64,000 nt of DNA, taken from NCBI RefSeq assembly GCF_000801105.2, contig NC_079514.1:3968001-4032000 (forward strand), in the 5' to 3' direction. Shown piece after piece: positions 23,187 to 36,815 of this stretch. The translations under genes and the position numbers were made by a program. Source of the stretch: Raphanus sativus (lineage: Eukaryota; Streptophyta; Magnoliopsida; Brassicales; Brassicaceae). The notes below the pieces were generated by a model, which saw only the letters and a list, made by a program, of their open reading frames with translations, did not search any database and had not been told where the DNA came from. The first letter of the stretch is position 1. The number at the start of each line of letters is the position of its first letter.

Positions 23187-25375
23187 ACAAAGAAAACACA
23201 TTGACAGAAGAAGAAGAGTACAAAGAGACAAATCAGCTCAACAGTTTGTAGTATAGACACACACACTCGAGACTGCTCAACACATACTCTCTATACATGT
23301 TTGTATCTTTTGAACTGAAATGAGAAGGGTGCTTTTTGCCCTCCTTTCTCTGATTTCTTTATAATTTTTTTTTTCCATTTCTTTGCTAAGGTTTAGAGTT
23401 TCTTTCACATAGAAAATGCAGTTTTTAGCTGCAAAAGGCAGAACTCAATGAAAGCACATTCAGAGAATTATGAACTTCTGAACTGAACTTAGACTCGGTG
23501 TCGAGAGTGAAAGCTAAATCAACCGACGTCTTTGCAGAATAAGTGGGCTTTGAACTGGACTTATGAACTTCTCTTAACATATATAATAATGGGCCTAAAT
23601 TTCATATGATTCAAGTAACGTCTACTTGCTCTGTATTGTTGAGACTTGAGAGCCTTTTCTTTTGGACAAATTGTTGAGCGCATCGAAATGATTGTAGCAA
23701 CTGAAAATAATAATTTATTTATTTAATTTATTAGTCACGTGTTTGACGTTTGTTCACGGACGGATGATGATAATCTGAAGAATCCTGCACTCAAGCGATT
23801 GGGTTTGGTACTGGAACGGTAGGTGTATACACATGGTAGAGATTGCCCAAAAAAGGTAATGGACCACGCACAACTTTTGTGGTTCAAGAGTTATATCCTT
23901 TCCTTAGATTCCGAATCTTCAATTATGTTTTCTTTTTTTTTTTGTTATGTTTTCTTTTCCTTCAATTGTTTTTAGTTTAACCGTAGTTTTCAATGTCATA
24001 ATAAAACAAACAATACCGTCCAACACGTATGGTCTATAACTATTCCTGTTATTTCTATCAGAGGTTCGCAAAATATCGACCAAATGATGGTGTCCTCAGT
24101 CCTCACAGGCCCCATACTGAGCCTTGTAGTAGTTACTACGACCACACACAGCATTCCACGAAAATAATATGACCATATGAAATCTAAAATGTATTTATCT
24201 ACAAAGACAACATTAAATAGCAGCATCTTCATTGGTTAAAAGAAAATAATAATCTTCTGTTATGACTTTTTGTTAAAATGTTCTTTGACTTAGGGCCCGA
24301 CTAGTGTAACCGCAACGGTTGCGGTTGCGGTTGCGGAAGTTTGCGTGTGCGGGTGGTTGCGGTTTTAAGCGTTTTCTAGAGATTTGTACGACTGGTACAG
24401 CGGTTAGAAATTGTTGCGTTTGCAGGACTTTTATGACTGGTAAACTATCAAAAGCAACATATGTTAAATAATAAATTAACAATATTTACATTTTATATAA
24501 TTATAAAAATATTTAAAATCATAATAATATAATAAATATAAAATTGATATTTATAAAATCATATTATTAAATTTTTAAAATTGTAGAAAATATTTTGGTT
24601 TAAAAATTTATAATATAAATTAAATTATAATATATATACATTTTACAATTTCTATTATTTCAATTTAAAAATTTATTGGATATTTTTAGTATTATTTTCA
24701 TTTATTTATTTTTTAAAGAAAAAAAAAATTTACCCTTCCGCAACCGCCCGCAACCGCAAACGCTAGCTGAAATCAGCTTTTGATTTTAAGAGGTTCGGAG
24801 CGGTTCGAAGCGATTTATAACGTTTTCTGTGATTGTTTCGAAACGCCAACAACCGCTACGAACCGCAAAAGCTGTGTTTGCGGGTGGTAGCGGGGAAACC
24901 AGTCAGCCTTTTACTGATAAACATTTTGTTGGGATAGCTGATCATGTGTACTAGGATTTATGTTTTATTAGTGAATTATTTACATGCAGGGAAGCAGTAA
25001 AATCCACCAAAGTTTTTTCTTACTAAAATATAAATATCATTTTTATGAAAGTTGAGGTTGCTACATAGTAGAAAACCTAGTACATACATAAAGACATTGC
25101 CAAAAAAGTTTAGCATTTTTTTTACATAAAATAAGAGTTTCTGTTCAATATGTTGCAAAATTAACAAAGTGCAAGTCGAAGGAAATAATAATAATATTGT
25201 AACTGAGTTTAAAAAGGTTAATATAAATAAAATATATAGAAGATATTTGTGACGTTTATCGTCTCCGGGGTTCACTAGTCTCCTATCTATTTAAAGCCAT
25301 TCAATTTCCCAAAACACACACACTTATCAGCGAAAAAAAGGAAACTTACGTACGAAAGATCTCTCCTTTTTCTCG
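23187..25375. other. intergenic region with a hAT-like element
   Basis: 23187-23420 is the likely 3' UTR of the galactosyltransferase. 24291-24911 is a hAT-like element (separate entry). 25320-25375 begins the long VTC2 leader, with a TATTTAAAG TATA-like box at about 25287. Nothing else is recognised. Confidence 0.5.
24291..24911. mobile_element. hAT-like miniature element with GGTTGCGG repeats
   Basis: The left end TAGGGCCCGACTAGTGTAACCG and the right end GGGGAAACCAGTCAGCCTTT (inverted) agree in a TAGGGCNGACTGGT pattern. Both subterminal regions are packed with CCGCAACC/GGTTGCGG words around an AT-rich centre. This fits short non-autonomous hAT elements of crucifers. The 8-bp duplications are no longer identical, so the insertion is old or the edges are off by a few bases. 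Confidence 0.55.
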
Positions 25376-25488
25376 TTGAATCCTCGAGATTGTATTATTC
25401 CGTATCTCCTCCGCCGTAGATTCAGCTGTTTTGAGGGTCGGGTTCGGTTTCCGTCACCTTCTTCTCCGGCGTTCGATTTTCAGCAATC

Positions 25489-25689
25489 ACGGCTATACAC
25501 GGGATATCTCGGGGTGGTGTTAGCTCTCACGTCAATATTCTCCGGCGCAAGGGTTGTTCGATCGAGTCTAATCCTTCGCCGCACGGAGGACGTGGAGCTC
25601 TGCCGTCTGAAGGCGGCAGCCCTTCCGATCTCCTCTTTCTCGCCGGAGGCGGTTCCTTTAAAAAAATCATCTCTTTCCTTTTCCATTAG
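25489..25689 (+). promoter_or_regulatory. ACG-initiated upstream ORF in the VTC2 leader (feedback control)
   Basis: A 66-codon frame opens at ACG 25489-25491 and closes at TAG 25687-25689, 108 bp before the main VTC2 ATG. There is no in-frame ATG. The peptide begins (T)AIHGISRGGVSSHVNILRR and ends with FKKIISFLFH, matching the conserved uORF known upstream of plant GDP-L-galactose phosphorylases. In Arabidopsis this uORF starts at a non-canonical ACG and represses translation of the main ORF when ascorbate is high. The complete peptide and the ACG are preserved here, so the same post-transcriptional control is expected. Confidence 0.85.
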
Positions 25690-25797
25690 GTTTTTTTTAG
25701 GGTTCTAGATATTTTTTTGGTGTATTTCCTCTTTTGGTTGCGTGTGGGAGAAGTCTTTTTTTTCTTTTGGCGCTGTTCGAATTTTTCTTGTCTGAGA

Positions 25798-27578
25798 ATG
25801 TTGAAAATTAAGAGGGTTCCGACCGTCGTGTCTAATTACCAGAAAGATGAGGCTTCCGATGCTTCTGTCGGATGTGGTCGGAACTGCCTCGGGGCTTGTT
25901 GTATTAACGGTACGCAGCCAATTTTTTTTTTTGCCTTGTTTGATTTCATCATGTTATTGATATGGATTGTGAATCAGGGGCAAGGCTTCCGTTGTACTCC
26001 TGCAAGAAACTAGTAACATCCGGAGAGAAGGTGGTTGTCAACAATGAAGCTAGAGAGCCTCCGGTGGCTTTTCTCGAGTCCCTCGTCCTCGGCGAGGTAA
26101 AGAGAGAGATTCATTTTTTTTCTCATTCTGTTGCTTGAGTGAGAGTATCAATTCATATCAGTTCTTATATGTTTTTTAGTGGGAAGATAGGTTTCAAAGA
26201 GGACTCTTTCGCTACGATGTCACTGCCTGCGAAACCAAAGTACATTGTTTACGCTATCAAGCCAGCCAATCTGGTGTTTCTCCTTGTTATTAAGATTGTC
26301 TCTCTTGTTGTTGTAGGTCATCCCGGGGAAGTACGGCTTTGTTGCTCAGCTTAACGAGGGTCGTCACTTGAAGAAGAGACCAACCGAGTTCCGCGTAGAT
26401 AAGGTTTTGCAGTCCTTTGATGGCAGCAAGTTCAACTTCACTAAAGTTGGGCAAGAAGAGTTGCTCTTCCAGTTAGAAGCCGGTGAAGATGACGAAGCTC
26501 AGTTCTTCCCCTGCATGCCTCTTGACGCTGACAACTCCCCCAGTGTTGTTGCCATCAATGTAAAGAATCTGTTCAAAGAGCTCGAGGTGGTTTCAATAGC
26601 AAAAAGCTTATTTTTGATCTTGTTGTTGTTTATAACAGGTTAGTCCGATAGAGTATGGGCATGTGCTGCTGATTCCTCGTGTCCTTGACTGCTTGCCTCA
26701 GAGGATCGATCACAAAAGCCTGTTGCTTGCACTTCACATGGCTTCCGAGGCTGCCAATCCTTACTTCAGACTCGGTTACAACAGCCTTGGTGCTTTTGCT
26801 ACTATCAACCATCTTCACTTTCAGGTAACTCCATCATAACTCCTTTTCACCATCATATCTATATAAAGATGGACTTGTTCTGATTGTTTTGTGTGTGTAA
26901 ATTAAGGCATATTACTTGGCCATGCCTTTCCCATTGGAGAAAGCGTCTTCCAAGAAGATGATTACCACTGAGAATAGTGTGCAAATCTCAGAGCTTCTGA
27001 ACTACCCTGTGAGAGGTCTTCTCTTTGAAGGTGGAAACTCTATGCAAGACCTATCTGATACTGTATCAGACGCCTGCGTTTGCCTCCAGAACAACAACAT
27101 TCCTTTCAACATTCTCATCTCTGATTGTGGAAGGCAGATCTTCTTGATGCCACAGGTATATAACCTTTTAGCTGACAAACCTTTGGATCATTAATTGTTT
27201 AGGATCTCCATTGAGTAACAGTTTAGAATATGTCAATTGCAGTGTTACGCAGAGAAACAGGCTCTAGGTGAAGTAAGCCCCGAGGTGTTGGAGACACAGG
27301 TGAACCCAGCTGTGTGGGAGATAAGTGGTCACATGGTGCTCAAGAGGAAAGAGGATTACGAAAGAGCTACAGAGGAGAAGGCATGGAGGCTCCTTGCGGA
27401 AGCTTCTCTGTCAGAGGAAAGGTTTATGGAGGTTAATGCTCTCATCTTTGAAGCCATAGGTTGTAGTAACCAAGAGGAGGAGCTTGAAGGAACCAACCAG
27501 CAAAACACTAATATCAGTGTAAACCAGACAAGCAACCGATCCCATGGGTCAGCCTCTGAGTGCCTTGTCCTCCAGTGA
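25798..27578 (+). CDS. VTC2: GDP-L-galactose phosphorylase (ascorbate biosynthesis)
   Basis: Seven exons: 25798-25909, 25978-26096, 26180-26239, 26317-26559, 26639-26824, 26907-27155 and 27243-27578; phases agree, 434 residues. It starts MLKIKRVPTVVSNYQKDEAS, as Arabidopsis VTC2 (At4g26850) does. The HIT-type active site is visible as NHLHFQAYYLAMPF, with GYNSLGAFATINHLHF upstream and FNILISDCGRQIFLMPQ downstream. The enzyme converts GDP-L-galactose and phosphate to L-galactose-1-phosphate and GDP, the committed and rate-controlling step of the Smirnoff-Wheeler ascorbate pathway, in cytosol and nucleus. A regulatory uORF precedes it. The 3' ends of this gene and the SUMO remnant converge about 400 bp apart. 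All exons are intact, so the gene is probably functional. Confidence 0.96.
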
Positions 27579-27978
27579 ACAAGAAACCGCATCTTGGTGG
27601 GTTTTATGTATAATTAAGAGTCTTATATGCATAAATAAGCAAACTCTTCGGTAGTTGCATTTGAAACTTCTTGGTGTTTCTTCTATACGATGGTTGTGAG
27701 TGTTTGTTCTCAAGACTTCTGTCTTTTTTTATGTTAGTTCATGTTTTGTATAAAAATATGTTGTTCATGAAATGAAATTCTTCGCCATGTTTTCAGTATC
27801 AAAGTTAAAGCTTTAGATACTCAGGTTAAAGAATACCATTAAGAGAATAATTTCATAAGTCTGCAAATAAAAACAATGGTCACAATAAAAACACAAGTCT
27901 GCAAATCCTAATGCTGATAACTACTTAGCCATTCATATCACACAAATCTTATCATGAAACTCTAAATCCGGAGAACTG

Positions 27979-30090
<2,112 letters not shown>

Positions 30091-31659
30091 ATGGCCGTTT
30101 CCTTCCTACCTTATTGTCTCATTCTTTCTTTCTTCTCAGCCATTTCCATTACACAAGCAAGTTAGTTCTCTTTCATCTATTCATTCACACGGCTCTTTAG
30201 ATTTTGTATTAAGCGTCTGTGCATTCTCATGTTTTGTGTTTGTTTATCACAGGTTCGGGAATGATCGGTGTCAACTACGGTCGAAAAGCTAACAATCTCC
30301 CGTCACCGGAGAACGTAGTGAACCTCCTCAAATCACAAGGAATCAACCGCATCAAAATCTACGACACCGACAACAACGTGCTAACCGCGCTCGCGCACTC
30401 AAGAATAAAAGTAGTCGTTGCTCTCCCCAACCAGCTCCTCTCTCGCGCCGCATCCCGCCAATCATTCGCGGACAAATGGATTCAACACAACATCAGAAAA
30501 CACTTCCCGGCGACGGAGATAGAGGCGATCGCCGTCGGTAACGAGGTCTTCGTCGACCCCATGAACACGACTCCTTACCTCGTCACCGCGATGAAGAACA
30601 TTCACACCTCTCTCGTCAAGTATAACCTCGACAAGTCGATCAAGATCTCGTCCCCGATCGCTCTCAGCGCGCTGGCTAACTCCTACCCGCCTTCTTCCGG
30701 TTCATTTAAACAGGAATTGGTCGAACCGGTTATTAAACCGATGCTTGATCTGCTGCGTAAAACGTCGTCGTATCTTATGGTGAACGTTTACCCGTTCTTC
30801 GCCTACTCGGGGAAAGCGGATAAAATCTCCTTGGACTACGCTCTCTTCGGAGATAACGCCGGGACTGTTGACTCGTCTAACGGGCTGAGATACGACAGCC
30901 TCTTCGATGCTCAGCTCGACGCCGTTTACGCAGCCATGTCCGCCGTCGGATTTAACGACGTCAAAGTGATGGTGACGGAGACGGGCTGGCCTTCCGCCGG
31001 AGACGAGAACGAGATCGGCGCGAGCGAAGCCAACGCTGCGGCGTATAATCGCGGACTCGTGAAGAGAGTGTTGACCGGTAACGGAACGCCGTTAAGATCG
31101 AAGGAGCCGCTCGACGTGTTTCTTTTCGCTCTGTTTAACGAAAACCAGAAACCGGGACCCACCTCGGAGAGAAACTACGGGTTGTTTTACCCGAACGAGG
31201 GAAAAGTGTATGACGTTCCGTTCGCCGCAGCAGTCGACGGAAACAGAGACCACCAGGCTCCCGTGGCGGCTCGCGAGGGACAGACTGAGACGTGGTGCGT
31301 GTCGAGAGGAGACGCGGCGGAGGAAAAGCTCCAGGCAGCTCTCGATTACGCCTGCGGGGAAGGAGGAGCTGACTGCCGTCCGATCCAGCCTGGTGCCACG
31401 TGTTATCATCCGAAGTCGTTGGAAGCGCACGCTTCGTTCGCGTTTAACAGTTACTACCAGAAAAACGCACGTCGTGTTGGCACGTGCTATTTCGGTGGGA
31501 CTGCTCACGTGGTCACGCAACATCCTCGTACGTATACACTTGATCCCCTCTTCTGTCTTGAGATGTTTTACGTATATTAAGATATGGTGACGTTCAGTAA
31601 TTTTTTTTGGTTGGTTGGTTGCAGGATACGGGAAATGCAAGTTTCCCACAGAACATTGA
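30091..31659 (+). CDS. GH17 beta-1,3-glucanase with X8 (CBM43) domain
   Basis: Three exons: 30091-30160, 30253-31527 and 31625-31659; phases agree, 459 residues. A secretory signal peptide covers about the first 23 residues (MAVSFLPYCLILSFFSAISI). The GH17 barrel runs from SGMIGVNYGRKANNLPSPEN to roughly residue 345. Its acid/base Glu is in IAVGNEVF and its nucleophile Glu in MVTETGWPSAG. The C-terminal X8 domain (WCVSRGDAAEEKL ... CYHPKSLEAHASFAFNSYYQ) carries the usual cysteines and binds callose. The protein ends shortly after the X8 domain with no hydrophobic tail, so no GPI anchor is predicted. Expected role: callose hydrolysis in the wall or at plasmodesmata. Position fits At4g26830. 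The large exon is markedly GC-richer than the surroundings. Confidence 0.94.
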
Positions 31660-32225
31660 GGCGAATTCAGTTTGCGGCTTTCTGACTAATTTTTATATTA
31701 CTTTGTTAGTTTGTTTGCTATTCTGAAATATATTTTGTTGACTGCAGAACACATATTTATCACCAGATGATCATAATATTTCAATCTTCATCAAGTTAGT
31801 TACTTACATCCTTCAAATAAATTACCAAAAATGTGTACCAATAAATAAGAATTCGATGTTGCATTAATATTGCATATACGTATCAATAAAATCTTAAAAT
31901 ATATTGCATTTTTCAAAAAGAAAACATTAATATTGCATCATTGAGTTAAAATGTTAAATTCCAGATAAACATTTAACATGATTTACGGCCGGCAAGTAGT
32001 ATATCCTACATGTATTAGTCTTTAATTTTCAGAATAAAAAATATATGGTACTAATGGTTTTTTTATGGAATGAAATATTTAAAATGATATTGATGATACA
32101 AGAATCTAATGGTATCAATAGTATCATATCCAATATCTTATTCTTTTAAACTACTTTGATTCTGACTAATTATATAATAAATAATTAACACTGTAAAACA
32201 TTATCAACAATTTACATCACCAAAC
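31660..32225. other. intergenic region
   Basis: AT-rich, 566 bp, holding the glucanase 3' UTR and the presumed promoter of the LEA_2 gene. Nothing else recognised. Confidence 0.5.
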
Positions 32226-32945
32226 ATGAAGATGGTTGAAGAAGGGAAACAACCACTTCTAATCACCTTCACCGATGCAGGAGACGTCCCAAAACTCCAA
32301 TCAATATCATCAAATGAACAAGTATCAGAATCAGCTAACACTTCACGCTGGTCATTCCTCTTTAAACTCCTACTTGTCATCACAACCATCGGTGTTTCCA
32401 CAGCAGGTATCACGTTAATCATACTGATCACACCAACCCCACCGACCGTTCACATACACTCCATGCATATAGCATTCAACGAACGCCATCTCCCGATCTG
32501 GTCAGCAACGTTCTCTATCAAAAACCCCAATGATAAACTCCGCGTAACGTACGAAAGTCCCTCCGTGTGGGTGTTTTACAAGAGAAAACACGTGGAGACT
32601 ATAAGACTCGGGTCGTTTGAGGAAAAAGGCGGGGAAGAGAACGAAGTAGTTGTGAAGGGAAATGAAACCAGAGTTATCGATGAAGAGGCGGCTCACGGAA
32701 TGGAGGAGGATGTGGCGACGACGGGAAGTGTGGTAGATCTTGATATTGTGTTTTTAGGGAGGGTTGGGTTTTATCCGGTAGCTTCTACTTTATGGGGAAA
32801 ACAGAACATGACGGCTGTTTGCAAGAACGTGAAAGCTACGCTGTCTACTGATGATGATGATGAAAAACTAGATAAGACAAAGAGTTGGGGCTTGACGTTT
32901 GATGATCGACAAGATTGTCGTGTAAGTCTCCCTGTGTTTCCTTAG
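32226..32945 (+). CDS. LEA_2 / NHL-family membrane protein
   Basis: Single exon, 239 residues from the ATG at 32226. The first 40 residues are polar and cytosolic. A single transmembrane helix follows at about residues 42-65 (LFKLLLVITTIGVSTAGITL). The extracellular part has the LEA_2 beta-sandwich pattern (PTVHIHSMHIAFNERHLPIW, then FSIKNPNDKLRVTYESPSVW and YKRKHVETIRLGSFEE). This is the architecture of NDR1/HIN1-like proteins, plasma-membrane proteins tied to stress and defence. The specific role is unknown. Position fits At4g26820. Intact, with no unusual features. Confidence 0.8.
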   Translation: MKMVEEGKQPLLITFTDAGDVPKLQSISSNEQVSESANTSRWSFLFKLLLVITTIGVSTAGITLIILITPTPPTVHIHSMHIAFNERHLPIWSATFSIKNPNDKLRVTYESPSVWVFYKRKHVETIRLGSFEEKGGEENEVVVKGNETRVIDEEAAHGMEEDVATTGSVVDLDIVFLGRVGFYPVASTLWGKQNMTAVCKNVKATLSTDDDDEKLDKTKSWGLTFDDRQDCRVSLPVFP

Positions 32946-34251
32946 GGTTTAGTTGAGTATAATCGTCGAAAATTGAGAAATACAACAATCGTAGACTTGT
33001 TTGTTGTTGTTGTTGTTGTTACATTTGTTAGGATTGTATGATGTCGATGACTTATGATATGGCTTATTGGAAACAACTTTTAATTTAAATTGATTTTGAG
33101 AAACAAATCGGAAGAATTGATATTTTGAAGATATGGAATTAAGATAATGATACTGTTAGTCAGCAAAGATATTATTCTCAAAATAATGCGTTACAAATAG
33201 ATTACCATCATATATCAAATTGTGGATGGGCAATAATCACAAGTAGCCGAACACACTTATTGGACTAAAAGATTATGAACTTATGATGGTAGTCGTCAGT
33301 TGACAAAAAGAAAAAGAAAAAGCAAAAGATGGTAGTCGTCAAATTATATACATACCAACTAAATAAACTGGTATCATTCAATTAAATGTACAGTGTATAT
33401 TCTTTTTCTTCATAAATAATGTACAACTAGATTTTGATCCGCGATTTGGAAGCGCAGAATATTTTACGATAAAAAAATTCACTAATAACTTAACAAATAT
33501 TTTGGTTATTTTTAAAGAGTGTGTATTTAAAATATTTTTGCATTTAAATCAGTGTTTTTAAATTTAACCCGATTGTGATTATACCCGTTAATCCGGAGAT
33601 CTGACAATTCAATTTTGGTTTTTAAAATATTCATATTAAAAAAAATCACTAAACCTCGAGACTAACCGATTGAACTGATGGATGACCGATATGTAATCTA
33701 ATTGGATTTAAATTGTAATAGTTTCATAATTTGTAATCTTATAATCCAAATTTTAAAGTTTTTATTTTTGCAATTTATGAAATTATGATGTTTCTACAAA
33801 ATTCTAAAGAGAAAATGATAGATATAAAATAACTAAGATTAATTATTGTATTGTCTGGAAACATTGATAGTAGTATAAAAAATATATTGTTTGAAAACAT
33901 TGATAGTAGTACAAAGAAATAAGTATATTGTTTGGAAACATGAATAGTAGTATAAAGAAAGTAACATTAGTGATTTAATGTAGGTTTAACTATAAATTAT
34001 AAATGTGTATTTAATTTAAAAACTTACAAAATAAATGTTAGGTACAACCGAATGTTTCTGTTTTAATAAGATAGATGTATGATGTTTTTTTTTTTTTATG
34101 ATGTTTTAATATGATAGATGTAGATGTATGATGTTTGGTCCAAAACAATACAAGGACTGTTGGCTCTGTTTCTAGATGCTCTGTATAGGATGTTTGCTCT
34201 GTGTAATTTCACTGACAACTGATGAACTGAGAGATTTCACCCCTTTTGCAG
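32946..34251. other. intergenic region with a small minisatellite
   Basis: AT-rich. 33000-33020 has a GTT repeat in the probable 3' UTR. Three imperfect direct repeats lie at 33849-33961 (separate entry). The expected first exon of the GrpE gene is not present. Confidence 0.5.
33849..33961. repeat. three-copy minisatellite, about 36-40 bp per unit
   Basis: Three consecutive units share TATTGTTTGGAAACAT followed by GATAGTAGTATAAA with a few mismatches. Non-coding. Confidence 0.75.
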
Positions 34252-35157
34252 CCGTTTCAGGGGCAGCTGAGGCCCCGAAAACAAGTGAGGAGAAGAAAGC
34301 TGCATTTGAGGCAAACCGATCAGGTCCTGACTCAGAACCACCCGCCAAAGATTCGAGAAGGGGGGAAAGGTGCTAAACGAGCTGCAGTTTCTGAATCAGA
34401 TTCCGAGAGTGATGATGATGAGGAGATGTCATTGGATGATTTGATGAAGCTTGTAGCTGAGAAGGACGAGCTTCTGTCTGAGAAAGAGCAAGAGATTAAG
34501 CAAAGGAAAGATAAAGTTCTTCGCACTTACGCAGATATGGAGAATGCCATGGACAGAACACGGCGTGATGCTGAAAACACCAAAAAGTATGCCATTCAGG
34601 TTAGTCTGTCTACAAGTACTACTACAGATTTTACTTCATATTAGAGTGCGCTGAGAGAACATGCATGCATGTCTAACAGAACCTTGCAAAGAGCCTTTTG
34701 GATGTGGCGGATAATCTTGGAAGAGCTTCTTCAGTTGTCAAAAAAAGCTTCTCAAAGCTTGACGACACCTCAAAGATTCTGCTGGAGCTTCTCCACACTT
34801 GAAGACACTTTTAGAAGGCGTGGAGATGACTGAGAAACAGCTTTCTGATGTGATTAAGAAATTTGGTATGGAGAAGTATGATCCCATCGACGAGCCGTTT
34901 GATCTAAACAGACATAACGCTGTGTTCCAAGTCCCTGATGCTTCTAAGCCGGAAGGCGCAGTTGCCCATGTCTTGAATGTAAATTGCTATTTTACTTGTC
35001 TCTCTTATTGTTCCGTATTTTATAGTCTTAATACCAATTAGTAACGATGGGTGTTGATATGTACAGTCTGGATACACGTTGTTTGATCGAGTTATAATTA
35101 AGACCAGCTGAGGTTGGTGTGACTCAAGGAGTAGAGAGCCAAGAAGATAAGAAATAG
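34252..35157 (+). pseudogene. mitochondrial GrpE co-chaperone, degenerate
   Basis: Exon-like pieces begin after an AG at 34251. They encode AVSGAAEAPKTSEEKKAAFE, then in another frame AVSESDSESDDDEEMSLDDL and the GrpE coiled coil (LRTYADMENAMDRTRRDAEN), LLDVADNLGRASSVVK, LLEGVEMTEKQLSDVIKKFG and FQVPDASKPEGAVAHVL, typical of plant mitochondrial GrpE. Three frame breaks are visible: between 34300 and 34365, a missing base near 34775, and a 4-base insertion at 35096-35100 after SGYTLFDRVI. The first exon, with the transit peptide, is absent. GrpE is the nucleotide exchange factor of mitochondrial Hsp70. Synteny fits At4g26780. Clearly non-functional. Confidence 0.88.
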
Positions 35158-35992
35158 TCTGATGCTTGAAACGAAGTCAGCTGGTTTTCATAAATTTTGC
35201 TACTCTTCTTTATTTTTTTTTATCAACAGCCATAGTTTTCTCTTGTCGTTTGGTTCTACCATAAGTTGCTGTACATGGCACTTAGAGGGAAAGTCCTGCT
35301 TCTGTGTCTGTTTTCTGTATCTTCTGTAAGGCTTTAATTGAAGCTTTTTTAATCTCGACTTGCAGTAGTGAAAGTGACAGCTGTTTTACACACTCTACCA
35401 AGTTCCTTTTTGAAAATACTAATCAGACACAAATTAAGGTTTTTAGATGGTCTAATCCAACCACAAGCTTAAGACAGGAACTGAGAACAGAGTGACCTCG
35501 AGTGAGTGATGATGACTCTTTTTACCTGGTTGTGGATCATCTTAGACAGTATTGTCCTGATGAACAGCGAAAGAAAGACTATTAGGCGCTTATACATGAT
35601 CTCAAGCTTTCGATGAAGCCTTTACTTGGCTGTAGACATCTGAAGAAGTCACTCGAGTTGCTAACAAATCCATCTGCCAGTTGCTAACAAGCTCACGGTT
35701 ACACACATACAAAATACAAAAATATCCTGTGAAGTCTTCTGATCTTTTAAACTAATGCTGTTTTGCAATCTCCACTCCTTCCATGGTTATCTTATTACAA
35801 ATAATGAATGATTCCAAACAATACAAACCAATTTTAATCTCATGCAACAATTAAAACACGTTAAACAATATGAAAAAATAGAAAAAACACACAAATTTAG
35901 TTATAGAGCTAAAATTTAACACATGTAAATAAAATCTGATCATGAAATAAATGATGTATGACGTTTTTGTATATTATAATTCCACTGCATGT
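35158..35992. other. duplicated flank with gene-like fragment
   Basis: No intact gene. 35500-35700 contains a broken frame (VVDHLRQYCPDEQRKKD, later LKKSLELLTNPSAS) whose counterpart recurs at 38640-38800 (VESLKKSLENRDASKPICR). The parent gene is not recognised. 35750-35990 has close matches at 38900-39080 and 49230-49440. It is the downstream flank of a repeated unit that carries the ERF gene. Confidence 0.5.
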
Positions 35993-36815
35993 TTACTTTG
36001 AGACAGGACCAAAAATTTCTCCTTCATCTTCTTCCACAGTCGTCGTGGTTGGTTCCTCTCCGTTCATTGAGCCACATCTTCTTGTTGCCTTTCTTTGGAC
36101 AAGATCAGCCGCCGCATCATCGTAAGCCTTTGCTGCCATTTTAGCTGTTGGAAACGTTCCAAGCCATCTCCGCCTATGCAAACTCGGATCCCATATCTCC
36201 GCACACCATTTACCTAACGGTTTATGAAATTACATGAACTGCTACAACATACTCAAGGTAACAAGTTGGAACGTAAATTTACTTAATGGCTTGTGTAAAT
36301 ACATAAAACCTAATTTATGTATTTTCATAAGCTATTAGGTAAATATAAAAAAATTATTCAAGCAATGTGGTAAGAAAAGAACTTGGAACATGACATAAAC
36401 TCGCTGTTCCTAGGTCCAAATCCTTCCAGTTATTATTTGCTTAGCCAGTCAGGGTTCCTGTTACTCGTGGGCTTTGGCCCCCTGGAGTTATTTGGAACAT
36501 CTTAAATATATATATATATCATTTACCTGATGGCTTTTGCCTCACACCTTTGTGCTTCTTCTCCTTCTCCTTCTCTATCTCTTCATGCACTGGGAATGCG
36601 CAGCCGTAGCAACCTGTAATATTGCAGAGAGGACAAGGACCAGCGTCCAAAGGTTGATGAAGAGCTTCAAATGCAACCGAGTTTGATGATGACGTGTCAC
36701 CTAGGCCGTTGGATATCACTTGTCGCAGAGCAGAGACCATGATCACATGCTCTTGATCTCTTGTCAAACGAGTAGGTTTCTGATTGCAAGAGGGAATATT
36801 TTCTGATTGATCCAT
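35993..36815 (-). CDS. AP2/ERF protein, group X-like, copy 1
   Basis: Exon 1 is 36815-36527 and exon 2 is 36213-35993; phases agree, 169 residues. The start [10 protein letters not shown] is used because the same ATG is kept in the sister copies. Residues 15-32 resemble the CMX motif of group X ERFs ([18 protein letters not shown]). The Cys4 motif [12 protein letters not shown] (CX2CX4CX2C) follows, also as in ERF109/ABR1-type proteins. The AP2 domain reads [18 protein letters not shown] then [20 protein letters not shown]. It departs from the usual RPWGKWAAEIRDP at the DNA-contacting Trp and Arg and lacks the normal C-terminal ALNFP. It should be nuclear; DNA binding is uncertain. A TATA box (TATATAAAGCCC, minus strand) lies near 36910. 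Confidence 0.75.

Noticed and set aside
31092..31649. 185-codon minus-strand ORF opposite the glucanase
   Set aside because: Antisense shadow of a GC-rich coding exon.
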